Below, piece by piece: positions 15,905-24,588 of a stretch of DNA of 64,000 bases. Position numbers and translations under genes: made by a program. This DNA comes from Pampinifervens sp037481935 (GTDB taxonomy: Bacteria; Aquificota; Aquificia; Aquificales; Aquificaceae). The stretch covers positions 145,049 to 209,048 of the forward strand of contig NZ_JBJXCT010000002.1 in the NCBI RefSeq assembly GCF_046159715.1, given 5' to 3'. Position 1 is the first letter of the stretch. Every line of letters begins with the position of its first letter. The notes beneath the pieces were generated by a model. The model worked only from the letters and a program-made list of their open reading frames with translations. It had not been told where the DNA came from and did not search any database.

Positions 15905-17329
15905 ATGAGCATGGAATTTGAGCCAGTTATAGGTCTTGAGATACACGTGCAGATGGACACAAGAACAAAGCTCTTCTGCTCCTGTCCGGTGGAGTTCGGT
16001 GCAGAGCCCAACAGCAACGTGTGTCCTGTATGCCTTGGGCTTCCCGGCAGCTTGCCGGTTATAAACAGGAGGGCAGTGGAGTTTGCCATAAGGGCAGGGC
16101 TTGCCCTGAACTGTCAGATAAACACCCGCTCAGTCTTTGCAAGAAAGAACTACTTCTATCCAGACCTTCCAAAGGGCTATCAGATTTCTCAATATGAGGA
16201 GCCTCTTGCGGTCAACGGATGGCTTGAGGTTGGTGGCAAGAGGGTAAGGATAAGAAGGCTTCATATGGAGGAGGATGCGGGTAAAAACATCCACGAAGGC
16301 TCAAAGACCTATGTGGACCTCAACAGGGCGGGCACGCCCCTCATGGAAATAGTCACAGAGCCGGACATAGACTCTCCCCAGATGGCGAGGGAGTTTCTTG
16401 AAAGGCTCAGGAACATAATGAGATATGCGGGCGTGTCCCGTGCAGACATGGAAAAGGGACAGCTTCGCTGTGATATAAACCTCTCCATAAGACCAAAGGG
16501 CTCAAAGGAGCTCGGCACAAGGGTGGAGATAAAGAACGTAAACTCCTTCAGGTTTGTGCAGAAAGCCATAGAGGCGGAGATGGAGCGTCAGATAAAGCTG
16601 GTGCTGTCCGGTGAGAAGGTGATTCAGGAAACACGGACCTTTGACCCCTCCACGGGGCTCACCCATCCCATGAGAACAAAGGAAGAGGCAGAAGACTACC
16701 GATACTTCCCAGACCCGGACCTTCTCCCCCTCGTGATTCCTGCAGACTGGATAGAAAGTATAAGAAGGAGCATGCCAGAGCTTCCAGAGCAGAGGCTTGA
16801 GAGGTTCATCAGAGATTATGCCCTTGACGAGTATTCCGCAAGGGTTCTGACCGACAACAAGGATCTGGGAGACTTCTTTGAGGAGTCTCTGAAGTTTTAT
16901 CCAGAAGACCCTAAACTGACCGCCAACTGGCTGCTAAACGACCTTCTTGGAAACCTCTCTGAGGCTGGAAAAGATATAGAAAACTCCACGGTAAGCCCCC
17001 AGAGCCTTGCGGAGCTCGTAAAGCTCATAAGGGAAGGCGTTCTTTCTTCCAGACTGGCAAAAGAGGTGTTAAAAGAGATGGTCTCCACGGGCAAGGAGCC
17101 CTCAAAAATAGTAGAGGAAAAGGGACTCAGGCAGGTAAGTGATGAAGACACCATAAGGGCAATGATTGAAGAGGTGGTGAAAGAAAACAGCAGAGAGGTG
17201 GAACGTTTCAGGGCTGGTGAAGAGAAGGTCTTTGGCTTTCTTGTGGGTCAGGTGATGAAAAAGGCAAAGGGCAAAGCAAACCCACAGGTGGTAAACAGGC
17301 TCCTCAGAGAGATGCTGACCGGTGGATGA
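15905..17329 (+). CDS. gatB: Asp-tRNA(Asn)/Glu-tRNA(Gln) amidotransferase subunit B
   Basis: Part of the GatCAB complex that amidates mischarged Glu-tRNA(Gln) or Asp-tRNA(Asn). The 474-residue protein has the kinase-like core with EPVIGLEIHVQM, TKLFCSCPVEFG, VCLGLPGSLPV, FARKNYFYPDLPKGYQISQ and DYRYFPDPDLLPL, and a C-terminal YqeY-like tail ending in VNRLLREML. The open frame starts at 15776, inside the methyltransferase gene, but ATG 15905 (or 15911) matches the family. gatA and gatC are not in the window. Confidence 0.96.
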   Translation: MSMEFEPVIGLEIHVQMDTRTKLFCSCPVEFGAEPNSNVCPVCLGLPGSLPVINRRAVEFAIRAGLALNCQINTRSVFARKNYFYPDLPKGYQISQYEEPLAVNGWLEVGGKRVRIRRLHMEEDAGKNIHEGSKTYVDLNRAGTPLMEIVTEPDIDSPQMAREFLERLRNIMRYAGVSRADMEKGQLRCDINLSIRPKGSKELGTRVEIKNVNSFRFVQKAIEAEMERQIKLVLSGEKVIQETRTFDPSTGLTHPMRTKEEAEDYRYFPDPDLLPLVIPADWIESIRRSMPELPEQRLERFIRDYALDEYSARVLTDNKDLGDFFEESLKFYPEDPKLTANWLLNDLLGNLSEAGKDIENSTVSPQSLAELVKLIREGVLSSRLAKEVLKEMVSTGKEPSKIVEEKGLRQVSDEDTIRAMIEEVVKENSREVERFRAGEEKVFGFLVGQVMKKAKGKANPQVVNRLLREMLTGG

Positions 17330-17706
17330 AGGAGCTCTACCTCTTTCTTGCCCATGTGGTGGTCTTTGTCCACTTTCTCTGGATAGTCTTTCTGCTAACG
17401 GGCTGGGTCTTTTCCCTTAGATTCAGAGCAATAAGATGGCTCCACATGGGCGGAGTCCTCTTTGCCCTTTTCCTCAACATCACAAAACTTCACTGCCCCC
17501 TTACATACCTTGAGATATGGCTCAGAAAGAAGGCGGGTGCACAGGCATACGACAGCTCCTTCATAATCCATTACCTTGAAAAGCTCATATACATAAGAAT
17601 AGAGCCTGAGCTTCTGAGACTTCTTACCTACCTTTTTGTTGTCTTCTTTCTTGTCTTTTATGGTCTTCTTTGGTTAAAGAATAGAGCTTCAAACCAGCCT
17701 TTCTGA
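17326..17706 (+). CDS. DUF2784 family small membrane protein
   Basis: A 126-residue integral membrane protein with three or four hydrophobic segments. The motifs VVFVHFLWIVFLLTG, WLHMGGVLFALF, CPLTYLEIWLRKKAG and the later FIIHYLEKLIYI match the DUF2784 pattern, whose function is unknown. It overlaps the gatB stop by 4 bases (ATGA), so the two are translationally coupled. Its 3' end overlaps the convergent GGDEF-EAL gene by 18 bases. Confidence 0.8.
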   Translation: MKELYLFLAHVVVFVHFLWIVFLLTGWVFSLRFRAIRWLHMGGVLFALFLNITKLHCPLTYLEIWLRKKAGAQAYDSSFIIHYLEKLIYIRIEPELLRLLTYLFVVFFLVFYGLLWLKNRASNQPF

Positions 17707-20226
17707 AGGCTTACCAATGTAATAACCCTGAGCATAGTCAACTCCGATGTCTTTCAGTATTCTGAGGACCTCTTCGCTTTCCACGTGTTCCGCAATGGTT
17801 TTCATACCCATTCCCCTTGCGAGGGTTACCACGGACTCTATGAATATCCTGTCTCTCCAGTCCTCCTTCAGGTCCTTTACAAACTCCCCTTCCAGTTTTA
17901 CAAAATCAACGGGCAGTTTCTTTATGTAATGGAAAGAGGAATACCCAGAACCGAAGTCGTCAATGGCAAAGAGAAAACCTTCAGCCTTGAGCAATCTTAT
18001 AAACCTTTCAAGAAGGCTTATGTTCCTTATACTTTCCCTCTCAGTAAGCTCAAAAACAAGCTGTGAAGGCTCTATGTCATAGGATTGTATAAGCCTTTTC
18101 ATGTTCTTAATAAAGTCATTCATAAGCATAGCCCTTGGGGATAGATTGAGGAAAAGCTTACCCCGGTAGTTGACCTCGCCGGCTTTCCTGATAGCCTTTT
18201 CATAGACCATGGCATCCATCCTTAAAACAACACCGAGCCTCTCAGCCATCTCTATAAACTCACCCGCAGGTAAGAGACCCTCGCCTATTCTCATAAGAAC
18301 CTCATAACCAAACACTTCTCCTGTTCTTAGGTCCTGTATTGGTTGAAAGAATGGATAAATCTCCCCTCTGTCAAGAGAAGTTAGAACCCTTATAGCTTTA
18401 CTACTGTATTCTCTGTATGATTGCACAAGGTCTTCTTGACTTGGAAGCCTTATCCTGTCCTTGCCCTCTTCTTTGGCGTTTCTGAGCATGCTGTCTGCTA
18501 TGAGAAAAAGGTCCTTTGGTGTGTTCGCATGGTCTGGATATACTGCTATCCCAGCGGAAACTCTCGGTGATACGGAGCTCTGGTCAGGCAGGGTCAGTGT
18601 GATGCTTTCTATGTGTTCTTTAAGAGATGATGCAAGGCTGTAGGCGTTAAGTGGGTCAGCCCCAACAGCTATAATGGCAAATTCATCCCCTCCATACCTT
18701 GCAGCTATGTCTGCCTTTCTCTTTCTTTCACCTATGGCCCTTGCAACTTCTTTTAGAAGCGTATCACCCACATGGTGACCATAGGTGTCGTTTATGAATT
18801 TGAAATTATCGAGGTCAAGGATTATCAGGGAAAGCTTCCTGTCAAACCGCTTTGCTCTTTCCATCTCATAGTTCAAAAGCTCCCAGAAGGTCCTCTGGTT
18901 ATAGAGTGTGGTGAGCGGGTCCCTCATGGCATAAAACTCTACCTGCTCTATGTAATCACTTATAGCCTTTGAAGAGCCTATGGCGTTCACGAGGGTTGAA
19001 AGCAGGCTGTTGATAACCGCTTGCTTTGCAGGGTCCTCCATCACACAAGATTCCACTCCAACGCCAACGATTCCCCCAACCTGCGGCTTATCAAAGAAAA
19101 CAGCTTTTGTTCTCAGTCTTATTTTTTCTCTGTCCTCTTCGCTATAGCTTTCAGAACCGTTTACCGTATGGTGAAAAAGGTATAGCTGTCTTCCCATGAG
19201 CAGAGACAGTGGAAGCTCAAGGCTTACTTTTGATTTTATGAAGGATTCTATGTAGTTTTTTGTCTCCTCATCTGCCCTTTTATACCAGAATATTTCAATC
19301 TTGAGCACATCCGGCTCAAGGAAGAGTGAGAAGACTATGTCTATGGGGATTATGGAATTCATCTCCTTTATAAGGTTTTTTACATAATCGTGCCAGTTTT
19401 TTATGGTCTTTGAAGTTATTATGAACCTTTCTAAAAGCTTGGCTTCCGTATCTAAAATGTCCCTATCTATGGCTATTAATTTTATTCTGGTGCCAAGATG
19501 CTGGAGTGATTCGTAAATAGGCTTAAGTTCTTTGTAAGATATTTCAGTTCTTCTGAGGAGACTTTCCACATCCTCAACGGATTTTATGCTTTCAATACTT
19601 TCACTTATGCTATTACTTAAGGATTTTATAAGACTTCTGAATGTGAACATAAGAAATGTAAACAGCACAGAAAAGAACAAAAGAGGCGTAAGTGTAAGGA
19701 ATTTAAAAGTGCTCTCAATGCCAGAAATAAAGGCTTTCAGATTTATGCTTGTCTCCACAAGTCCGAGGACACTGCCCTCCTTTGCATTCCAGTGGCACCT
19801 GAGGCATTCACTTTCTGCCTTGATGGGTTTTATGTAAAAATAAACGCCTTTTTCAAACTTGCTCTGAGCTTCGCCCCTCATGGCTATAAGATGCATGGCT
19901 GTCTTTGCAGGTTCAGGAACAGTTCCATAAATCTCCTTTACAATATCCGACCTGTATAAGTTTATGCTTACCGGGGTTCCCTGATAAGAGACCTCAATAG
20001 CCTTCATAAATTCAAGAAGGTCTTTTCTTTCCCACCCCCTTTTCATAACCTGATATATGGAGCTGAAAACCTGATTTGAAATCCCATGGGCTGTTTGATG
20101 TGCCATGTTCTGGGTGAAGGATTTTACATAACGGGAGGCAATTATGTAAATAACAGCGTAAACCGGAAGGATTATCAGTAGGTATAAGAAGGTAATTCTA
20201 AATATCAGGCTTTTTTGAGCTTTCAC
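17689..20226 (-). CDS. Membrane GGDEF-EAL c-di-GMP protein with CxxCH heme-binding sensor domain
   Basis: An 845-residue signalling protein. It has a transmembrane helix near 10-30, a periplasmic domain with a c-type heme motif C141-L-R-C144-H145 (Tll0287-like/DUF3365 type), a second helix near 174-196, a linker region of about 220 residues, a GGDEF domain with intact GGDEF (512-516) and an EAL domain near 605-845. The EAL motif reads EVL (642-644), and DDFGSGYSS, FELTERE and AEHVES are kept. It may both make and break c-di-GMP under redox or gas control. The start codon is GTG at 20226, 7 bases after a TATAAT. The heme role is inferred from the motif. Confidence 0.88.
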   Translation of the reverse strand: MKAQKSLIFRITFLYLLIILPVYAVIYIIASRYVKSFTQNMAHQTAHGISNQVFSSIYQVMKRGWERKDLLEFMKAIEVSYQGTPVSINLYRSDIVKEIYGTVPEPAKTAMHLIAMRGEAQSKFEKGVYFYIKPIKAESECLRCHWNAKEGSVLGLVETSINLKAFISGIESTFKFLTLTPLLFFSVLFTFLMFTFRSLIKSLSNSISESIESIKSVEDVESLLRRTEISYKELKPIYESLQHLGTRIKLIAIDRDILDTEAKLLERFIITSKTIKNWHDYVKNLIKEMNSIIPIDIVFSLFLEPDVLKIEIFWYKRADEETKNYIESFIKSKVSLELPLSLLMGRQLYLFHHTVNGSESYSEEDREKIRLRTKAVFFDKPQVGGIVGVGVESCVMEDPAKQAVINSLLSTLVNAIGSSKAISDYIEQVEFYAMRDPLTTLYNQRTFWELLNYEMERAKRFDRKLSLIILDLDNFKFINDTYGHHVGDTLLKEVARAIGERKRKADIAARYGGDEFAIIAVGADPLNAYSLASSLKEHIESITLTLPDQSSVSPRVSAGIAVYPDHANTPKDLFLIADSMLRNAKEEGKDRIRLPSQEDLVQSYREYSSKAIRVLTSLDRGEIYPFFQPIQDLRTGEVFGYEVLMRIGEGLLPAGEFIEMAERLGVVLRMDAMVYEKAIRKAGEVNYRGKLFLNLSPRAMLMNDFIKNMKRLIQSYDIEPSQLVFELTERESIRNISLLERFIRLLKAEGFLFAIDDFGSGYSSFHYIKKLPVDFVKLEGEFVKDLKEDWRDRIFIESVVTLARGMGMKTIAEHVESEEVLRILKDIGVDYAQGYYIGKPSERLV

Positions 20227-20233
20227 CGATTAA

Positions 20234-20248
20234 ATTATAGCTTATAAT
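20234..20248. promoter_or_regulatory. Divergent leaderless promoters of the GGDEF-EAL gene and rpiB
   Basis: TATAAT on the minus strand (plus 20239-20234) ends 7 bases before the GTG start at 20226, and TATAAT on the plus strand (20243-20248) ends 6 bases before the rpiB ATG. Both place +1 at or within a base or two of the start codon. Confidence 0.6.
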
Positions 20249-20254
20249 TAAAAC

Positions 20255-20701
20255 ATGCTCAGCATAGCCATCGGCTCAGACCATGCAGGATTTCCCCTCA
20301 AGGAGAAGATTAAGGAGTTTCTCCTTTCAAAGGGTTATAAGGTAATTGACTTTGGGACGGAGTCCACAGACTCCACCGATTATCCTCTCTTTGCAAGGGA
20401 TGTATGTCTTGCGGTTCAGAGGGATGAGGCTCAGAGAGGGATTCTGGTCTGCGGGACTGGTATAGGCATGTCCATAACAGCCAACAAGTTCAGGGGCATA
20501 AGGGCTGCTCTGTGTCTTAATGAATACATGGCTCGTATGAGCAGAAAGCACAACGACGCAAATGTGCTGTGCCTCGGAGACAGGATATTGGGAGATGACC
20601 TTGCCCTTGCCATAGTGGAGGCATGGCTTTCCGCAGACTTTGAAGGTGGCAGGCACGAAAGAAGGGTGAAGCTCATAAAAGAGATAGAGGATATGCTATA
20701 A
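20255..20701 (+). CDS. rpiB: Ribose-5-phosphate isomerase B
   Basis: Interconverts ribose 5-phosphate and ribulose 5-phosphate. The 148-residue protein carries the RpiB/LacAB signatures SDHAGFPLKEKIKEFL, DFGTEST, GILVCGTGIGMSITANK and ARMSRKHNDANVLCLG. The catalytic Cys is in VCGTG. Its TAA stop lies in the -10 box of the following atp operon. It is the first gene of a rightward run leading to atpF'-atpF-atpH. Confidence 0.95.
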   Translation: MLSIAIGSDHAGFPLKEKIKEFLLSKGYKVIDFGTESTDSTDYPLFARDVCLAVQRDEAQRGILVCGTGIGMSITANKFRGIRAALCLNEYMARMSRKHNDANVLCLGDRILGDDLALAIVEAWLSADFEGGRHERRVKLIKEIEDML

Positions 20702-20702
20702 T
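20697..20702 (+). promoter_or_regulatory. -10 box of the atpF'-atpF-atpH operon
   Basis: TATAAT overlapping the rpiB TAA stop (20699-20701). It is followed by a Shine-Dalgarno AGGAGG before the atpF' ATG at 20720, giving a short conventional leader of about 11 bases. Confidence 0.5.
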
Positions 20703-20719
20703 ACCTACAGGAGGCTGTC

Positions 20720-21160
20720 ATGGATATACAGCAAGCCATGTATCCCAACATAACCCTCTTTATTCAGGCGATACTTTTTCTGGTCTTCACCGCCATAGTG
20801 AGAAGCATCCTTGTAAAGCCCTACTCTCAGGTTATAGAGGAGAGGGAGAGGCTCACGCAGAAAAACACGGAGGAAGCCATAAGGCTCAGAGAAGAGGCTC
20901 AGAGGCATTTTCAGGAAGCCCAGAGCATACTGGAAAAGGGAAGAAGGGAGTCCAACCAGATACTGGAGCAGGCAAGAAGGGAGGCAGAAAGGCTCAGGGC
21001 TGAAATTCTTGCAAAGGTGGAGCAGGAAACTCAGGAAGAGATATCAAGGGCTGTTGAAGATATAAGGAAGAGCCTTGAGGAGGAGAAAAGAAAGCTTGAT
21101 GAAAGAGTCAGGGAAATTGCAGAGCTCATCACCAGCAAGGTTCTGGAGGAGGCGGCATGA
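20720..21160 (+). CDS. ATP synthase F0 subunit b' (b-type stator)
   Basis: Peripheral-stalk subunit of the F-type ATP synthase. The 146-residue protein has one N-terminal membrane helix (about 10-30, LFIQAILFLVFTAIV) and then a long charged coiled coil rich in E, R, K and Q. It is the first of two b-type subunits in tandem, as in organisms with a b/b' heterodimer. It is preceded by AGGAGG and overlaps atpF by 4 bases (ATGA). Confidence 0.88.
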   Translation: MDIQQAMYPNITLFIQAILFLVFTAIVRSILVKPYSQVIEERERLTQKNTEEAIRLREEAQRHFQEAQSILEKGRRESNQILEQARREAERLRAEILAKVEQETQEEISRAVEDIRKSLEEEKRKLDERVREIAELITSKVLEEAA

Positions 21161-21651
21161 GTGAAGGAAACCACACCCTTGAGCTCCTGTGGAAAGGTCT
21201 CAACATACTGGCTTTTCTGGGTATAGTCTACTACTTTGGAAGAAAGCCCATCTCAGAAGCCTTTAACAGATACTTTCATAGCCTTACTGAAAAGCTGATA
21301 GGCTCTGAAAGGGAGCTTACGGAGGCTCAGGAAGAGCTAAGAAGAGCAAAGGATAGCCTTCAGGACGCTCAGAGAAGGTATCAGGAGCAACTCAGGATAT
21401 CCCAGCAGACTGCACAGACCATTAGAGAGGAGGAGGAGAAAAAGGCGCAGGAAATAGCTGGCAGGATAAGGGAGAAGACAAAGGAGGTCATAGACATAGA
21501 GCTAAAGAAGGCAAAGGAGGAGCTTCTTCGCTACGGTGCGGGGAGGGCATACCAGCTTGCGGTGGATGCTCTTAAGGAAAGGTTTAAAGATGAAAAGCTC
21601 CAGAGGGCATACATAGAGAAATCCCTCAAAAAACTGGAGGCGGAAAGATGA
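21157..21651 (+). CDS. atpF: ATP synthase F0 subunit b
   Basis: Second b-type stator subunit. The 164-residue protein has an N-terminal hydrophobic segment (LWKGLNILAFLGIVYYFG) followed by a long coiled coil. It overlaps atpF' and atpH by 4 bases each, so expression is strongly coupled. Together with subunit b' it should form the stalk that holds delta and the F1 head. Which of the two is b and which b' is by convention of gene order only. Confidence 0.9.
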   Translation: MSEGNHTLELLWKGLNILAFLGIVYYFGRKPISEAFNRYFHSLTEKLIGSERELTEAQEELRRAKDSLQDAQRRYQEQLRISQQTAQTIREEEEKKAQEIAGRIREKTKEVIDIELKKAKEELLRYGAGRAYQLAVDALKERFKDEKLQRAYIEKSLKKLEAER

Positions 21652-22184
21652 CCGCAAGACCGGAGATAGTGAGAAAAATCGCCAAGCTGCTCCTGGAAAA
21701 GTCTCCAAAGGAAAGGCAGGAGCTTCTGAAGTTATCCCAGCTTCTGGAGCTTCTTTACAGGCTATACAGGTCAGAAAAGGACTTCAGGGGCTTTGTGCTC
21801 AACCCCACTATACCCAAGGAGAAAAAGCTTGAATTTCTGAGAAGTCTCAGAGAAAGACTGGGTATAGACCAGAGGGTGGATGAAGTTCTTGACTATTTGC
21901 TTGAGGTCAACGCTGTCCCCATACTGGGGGAAGTCAGAAGAGTCTATGATTACGAGGTGGAAAAGCTCCTCAGGCTCAGTAAGGCTTTGCTGGTTCTGGC
22001 AAGGAGGGTAAACGAGCAGGAGCTGGAAAGGATAAAGGAAGTCATAAGAGAGTTCACAGGAAGGGATTACGAGTTTGAGGTGGTAGAAGACCCTGAGCTA
22101 ATTGGGGGCTTTCTTCTCAAGACATCAAGCTTTGTGCTGGATGCCTCCGTTAAGAGAGGGCTTGAAGGAATCCTGAGAGGCTGA
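21648..22184 (+). CDS. atpH: ATP synthase F1 subunit delta
   Basis: Links the peripheral stalk to the F1 alpha3-beta3 head. The 178-residue protein has an N-terminal helical bundle (KIAKLLLEKSPKERQELLKLSQ) and the conserved C-terminal delta pattern VVEDPELIGGFLLKTSSFVLDASVKRGLEGI. Genes for alpha, gamma, beta and epsilon do not follow, so the ATP synthase operon is split in this genome. Confidence 0.93.
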   Translation: MTARPEIVRKIAKLLLEKSPKERQELLKLSQLLELLYRLYRSEKDFRGFVLNPTIPKEKKLEFLRSLRERLGIDQRVDEVLDYLLEVNAVPILGEVRRVYDYEVEKLLRLSKALLVLARRVNEQELERIKEVIREFTGRDYEFEVVEDPELIGGFLLKTSSFVLDASVKRGLEGILRG

Positions 22185-22185
22185 C

Positions 22186-22464
22186 ATGGAATACCCCAGA
22201 GAAAAGTTTGAACAACTTTCAAAAAGATTAAAGTCTATGGCAATTCCTCCAGAGGTGGACGTGGAGCTTCTCATGCCCGAAAGGGACGATGTGGAATATC
22301 CAACGGTGGTCATAACCTACCTTGAGGGTGATGAGGAAGGTCCTCAGAAGGAGCTGGTTTTCAACGAAGCCTACTGGAGCTCTTCTGTGGAAAACCTGCT
22401 GGGTGCGGTGATGCATCAGGTCAAATCCCTTATGGAAGAGCTACAATCCTTTGAAGGAGAATAG
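22186..22464 (+). CDS. Hypothetical protein
   Basis: A 92-residue acidic soluble protein that I do not recognise. It starts one base after the atpH stop and is followed 12 bases later by ndk with an AGGAGG site. The N-terminus is helical; the middle (YPTVVITYLEGDEEGPQKELVF) looks like beta strands. Co-transcription with ATP synthase stator genes is the only hint to function. Confidence 0.65.
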   Translation: MEYPREKFEQLSKRLKSMAIPPEVDVELLMPERDDVEYPTVVITYLEGDEEGPQKELVFNEAYWSSSVENLLGAVMHQVKSLMEELQSFEGE

Positions 22465-22476
22465 AGGAGGTAACAG

Positions 22477-22899
22477 ATGGAGAGGACGCTGGTTATTGTA
22501 AAGCCCGACGCCTTTGAAAAGGGAGCCACAGGCAGGATAATTGACAGGTTTATATCCGAGGGCTTTAAAATAAGAGCCCTCAAGCTCTTCAGATTTACAA
22601 GAGAGCAGGCAGAGGGTTTTTACGCTGTTCACAGAGAAAGACCTTTCTTCGGTGAGCTTGTGGAATTCATGACCTCAGGTCCGGTGGTTGCCATGGTGTT
22701 GGAGGGCGAGGATGCCATAAGGAGGGTAAGGGAAATCATAGGTCCAACAGACAGCAACGAGGCAAGAAAAGTAGCACCCAACTCCATAAGGGCTCTCTTT
22801 GGCACCGACAAGGGCAAGAATGCAGTGCACGCTTCAGACTCAAGGGAGTCTGCGGACTACGAGATACCTTTTATATTCTCACAGCTTGAGATAGTCTGA
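22477..22899 (+). CDS. ndk: Nucleoside diphosphate kinase
   Basis: Balances nucleoside triphosphate pools through a phosphohistidine intermediate. The 140-residue length is standard. The protein begins ERTLVIVKPDAFEKGATGRII and has GPTDSNEARKVAPNSIRALFG and the active-site histidine in NAVHASDS. A Shine-Dalgarno GAGGTAA precedes the ATG. Its last 43 bases overlap the 3' end of convergent hemH. Confidence 0.96.
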   Translation: MERTLVIVKPDAFEKGATGRIIDRFISEGFKIRALKLFRFTREQAEGFYAVHRERPFFGELVEFMTSGPVVAMVLEGEDAIRRVREIIGPTDSNEARKVAPNSIRALFGTDKGKNAVHASDSRESADYEIPFIFSQLEIV

Positions 22900-23876
22900 A
22901 GCACGAGCTCTTTAAGAGCCTGTATGTAGGTGGGGTGTGTTTTCAGCGTGGGTATTCTCACAAAGTCCACACCCCTCTCCCTTGCCATGTTTCCGTAAAG
23001 GTAATCAAGCTCGTAAAGGGTCTCTGAGTGCTCGCAGGTAAAGGACACGGGGATAACCGCTATCTTTTTCACTCCTGAGTTTATGAACTCTTCTAAAAGC
23101 CTGTCGGTAAAAGGCTCAAGCCACTTGGTGGGTCCCACCTTGCTCTGATAGCCCAGAGCATGCCTTACACCAGGAAAGTGCTCCATTATCAGCCTTACTG
23201 TCTCCTCAGTCTGTTTCTGGTAGGGGTCCCCCTCTTTTATGATGTTCACAGGGAGGCTGTGGGCGGTAAAGAGGAAAAAGTATTCCTGCCATCTGGGCAG
23301 GTTTTCTCTTATGTTTTCCACCATCGCCCTTATGTAGGTGGGGTGGTTGTGATAGCAGTTTATCCTGAGTATAGGCACTGAGGAGGGGTAAAAGTAGGGG
23401 TTTTCCTGCCCCCTGAGCGTGGTCAGTGCAAAATGCCTGCCCCTTCCTGTAAGTCTTCTAAAGACTCTGTCAAACTCGTTAAAGGAAGAGCCAGTGGTTG
23501 TCCTGCTATACTGGGGATACAGAGGCAGAAGAACAAGCCTTTCCACGGGGTGCTTTAGAAGCTCTCTCAGGGCTTCTTCTGTGAAGGGGTGCCAGTATCT
23601 GAGGGCAACCACCACCTTAAAGCCCTCTCCCAGAGCTTCCTGCAGTGCCTGAGCCTGAGCCTGAGTCTGCTCCCTCTGAGGAGACCTGCCACCCATTATC
23701 TCGTAGTAGTGCCTTGTCTTCTTTGCCCTCAGCCTTGAGATGAGCCATGCCACTGGCTTCTGTATGGGTCTGGGAATTCTTATTATGTCGTGGTCAGAAA
23801 AGAGGTTATACAGAAAGGGCTGTATTGCAGACAGGCTGTCCGGACCGCCCATGTTAAAGAGAACCACTCCCGTCAT
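22857..23876 (-). CDS. hemH: Ferrochelatase
   Basis: Inserts ferrous iron into a porphyrin in the last stage of heme synthesis. The 339-residue protein has VVLFNMGGPDSLSAIQPFLYNLF, GGRSPQREQTQAQAQALQ, the ALRYWHPF block, LYPQYSRTTTGSSF, and the catalytic histidine region LFTAHSLPVNI, then FTCEHSETLYELD. Whether it follows the protoporphyrin or the coproporphyrin route cannot be read here. hemE is at 52281. It lies 7 bases downstream of hisA. Confidence 0.95.
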   Translation of the reverse strand: MTGVVLFNMGGPDSLSAIQPFLYNLFSDHDIIRIPRPIQKPVAWLISRLRAKKTRHYYEIMGGRSPQREQTQAQAQALQEALGEGFKVVVALRYWHPFTEEALRELLKHPVERLVLLPLYPQYSRTTTGSSFNEFDRVFRRLTGRGRHFALTTLRGQENPYFYPSSVPILRINCYHNHPTYIRAMVENIRENLPRWQEYFFLFTAHSLPVNIIKEGDPYQKQTEETVRLIMEHFPGVRHALGYQSKVGPTKWLEPFTDRLLEEFINSGVKKIAVIPVSFTCEHSETLYELDYLYGNMARERGVDFVRIPTLKTHPTYIQALKELVLQTISSCENIKGIS

Positions 23877-23883
23877 GGAAAAA

Positions 23884-24588
23884 TCATACCAGCTCTCTCA
23901 GGTTTATTCTGCCCTCATAAATTGCCTTTCCAACCACAACCCCTTCCACTACACCCATGAGCCTTTTTATGTCCTCAAGGCTGGCAACTCCGCCAGAGGC
24001 AAGCAAGGGCTTTTTCACAAATTTTCTGAACTCTCTGTAGGGCTCTGCGTCCACGCCCTCAAGAGTGCCGTCCCTGTCTATGTTGGTGTATAGGTATCCC
24101 CATATGGGCTTTTCTTCATAGACAAGGGCAAGCTCCTGCGGGCTTATAGAACTTTCTTCTTTCCATCCACCCACCGCTACCTTTCCTCCCTTTGAATCTA
24201 CCGCCAGTATGACCCTCTGGGGGAAAAGCTCCAGTATGCGCTCAAAGGTCTCGGGCTCCCTAACAGCCAGAGTGCCTACAACAAAAAGGTCCACACCTTC
24301 CTCCAGCAAAACCCTACAGCTCTCCGGGTTCCTTATACCCCCACCCACCTGAACTATGCCGGAGAAAGACCTTCTTATGAGCTTTATGGTGGGCAGGTTT
24401 ACCGGGATACCTTTGAGGCTTCCGTCAAGGTCCACCACGTGAAGCCTCTTAAAACCAAGCTCCTCAAAAAGTCTTGCCATATCCTCCGGCGAGTTTGAAT
24501 ATACCTTTGCCTTCTCAAAGTCTCCCCTCAGGAGCCTTACCAGCTTACCACCTTTGATGTCTATGGCAGGAATTACAAAGTCTCTCAT
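23884..24588 (-). CDS. hisA: Phosphoribosylformimino-5-aminoimidazole carboxamide ribotide isomerase
   Basis: Fourth step of histidine synthesis, an Amadori isomerisation. The 234-residue TIM barrel has AIDIKGGKLVRLLRGDF with the N-terminal Asp, VVDLDGSLKG, VQVGGGIRN and the second-half Asp region YTNIDRDGTLEG. Its ATG overlaps the upstream GGDEF-EAL gene by 4 bases. The partner hisF is far away at 62881, so histidine genes are dispersed. Confidence 0.95.
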   Translation of the reverse strand: MRDFVIPAIDIKGGKLVRLLRGDFEKAKVYSNSPEDMARLFEELGFKRLHVVDLDGSLKGIPVNLPTIKLIRRSFSGIVQVGGGIRNPESCRVLLEEGVDLFVVGTLAVREPETFERILELFPQRVILAVDSKGGKVAVGGWKEESSISPQELALVYEEKPIWGYLYTNIDRDGTLEGVDAEPYREFRKFVKKPLLASGGVASLEDIKRLMGVVEGVVVGKAIYEGRINLRELV

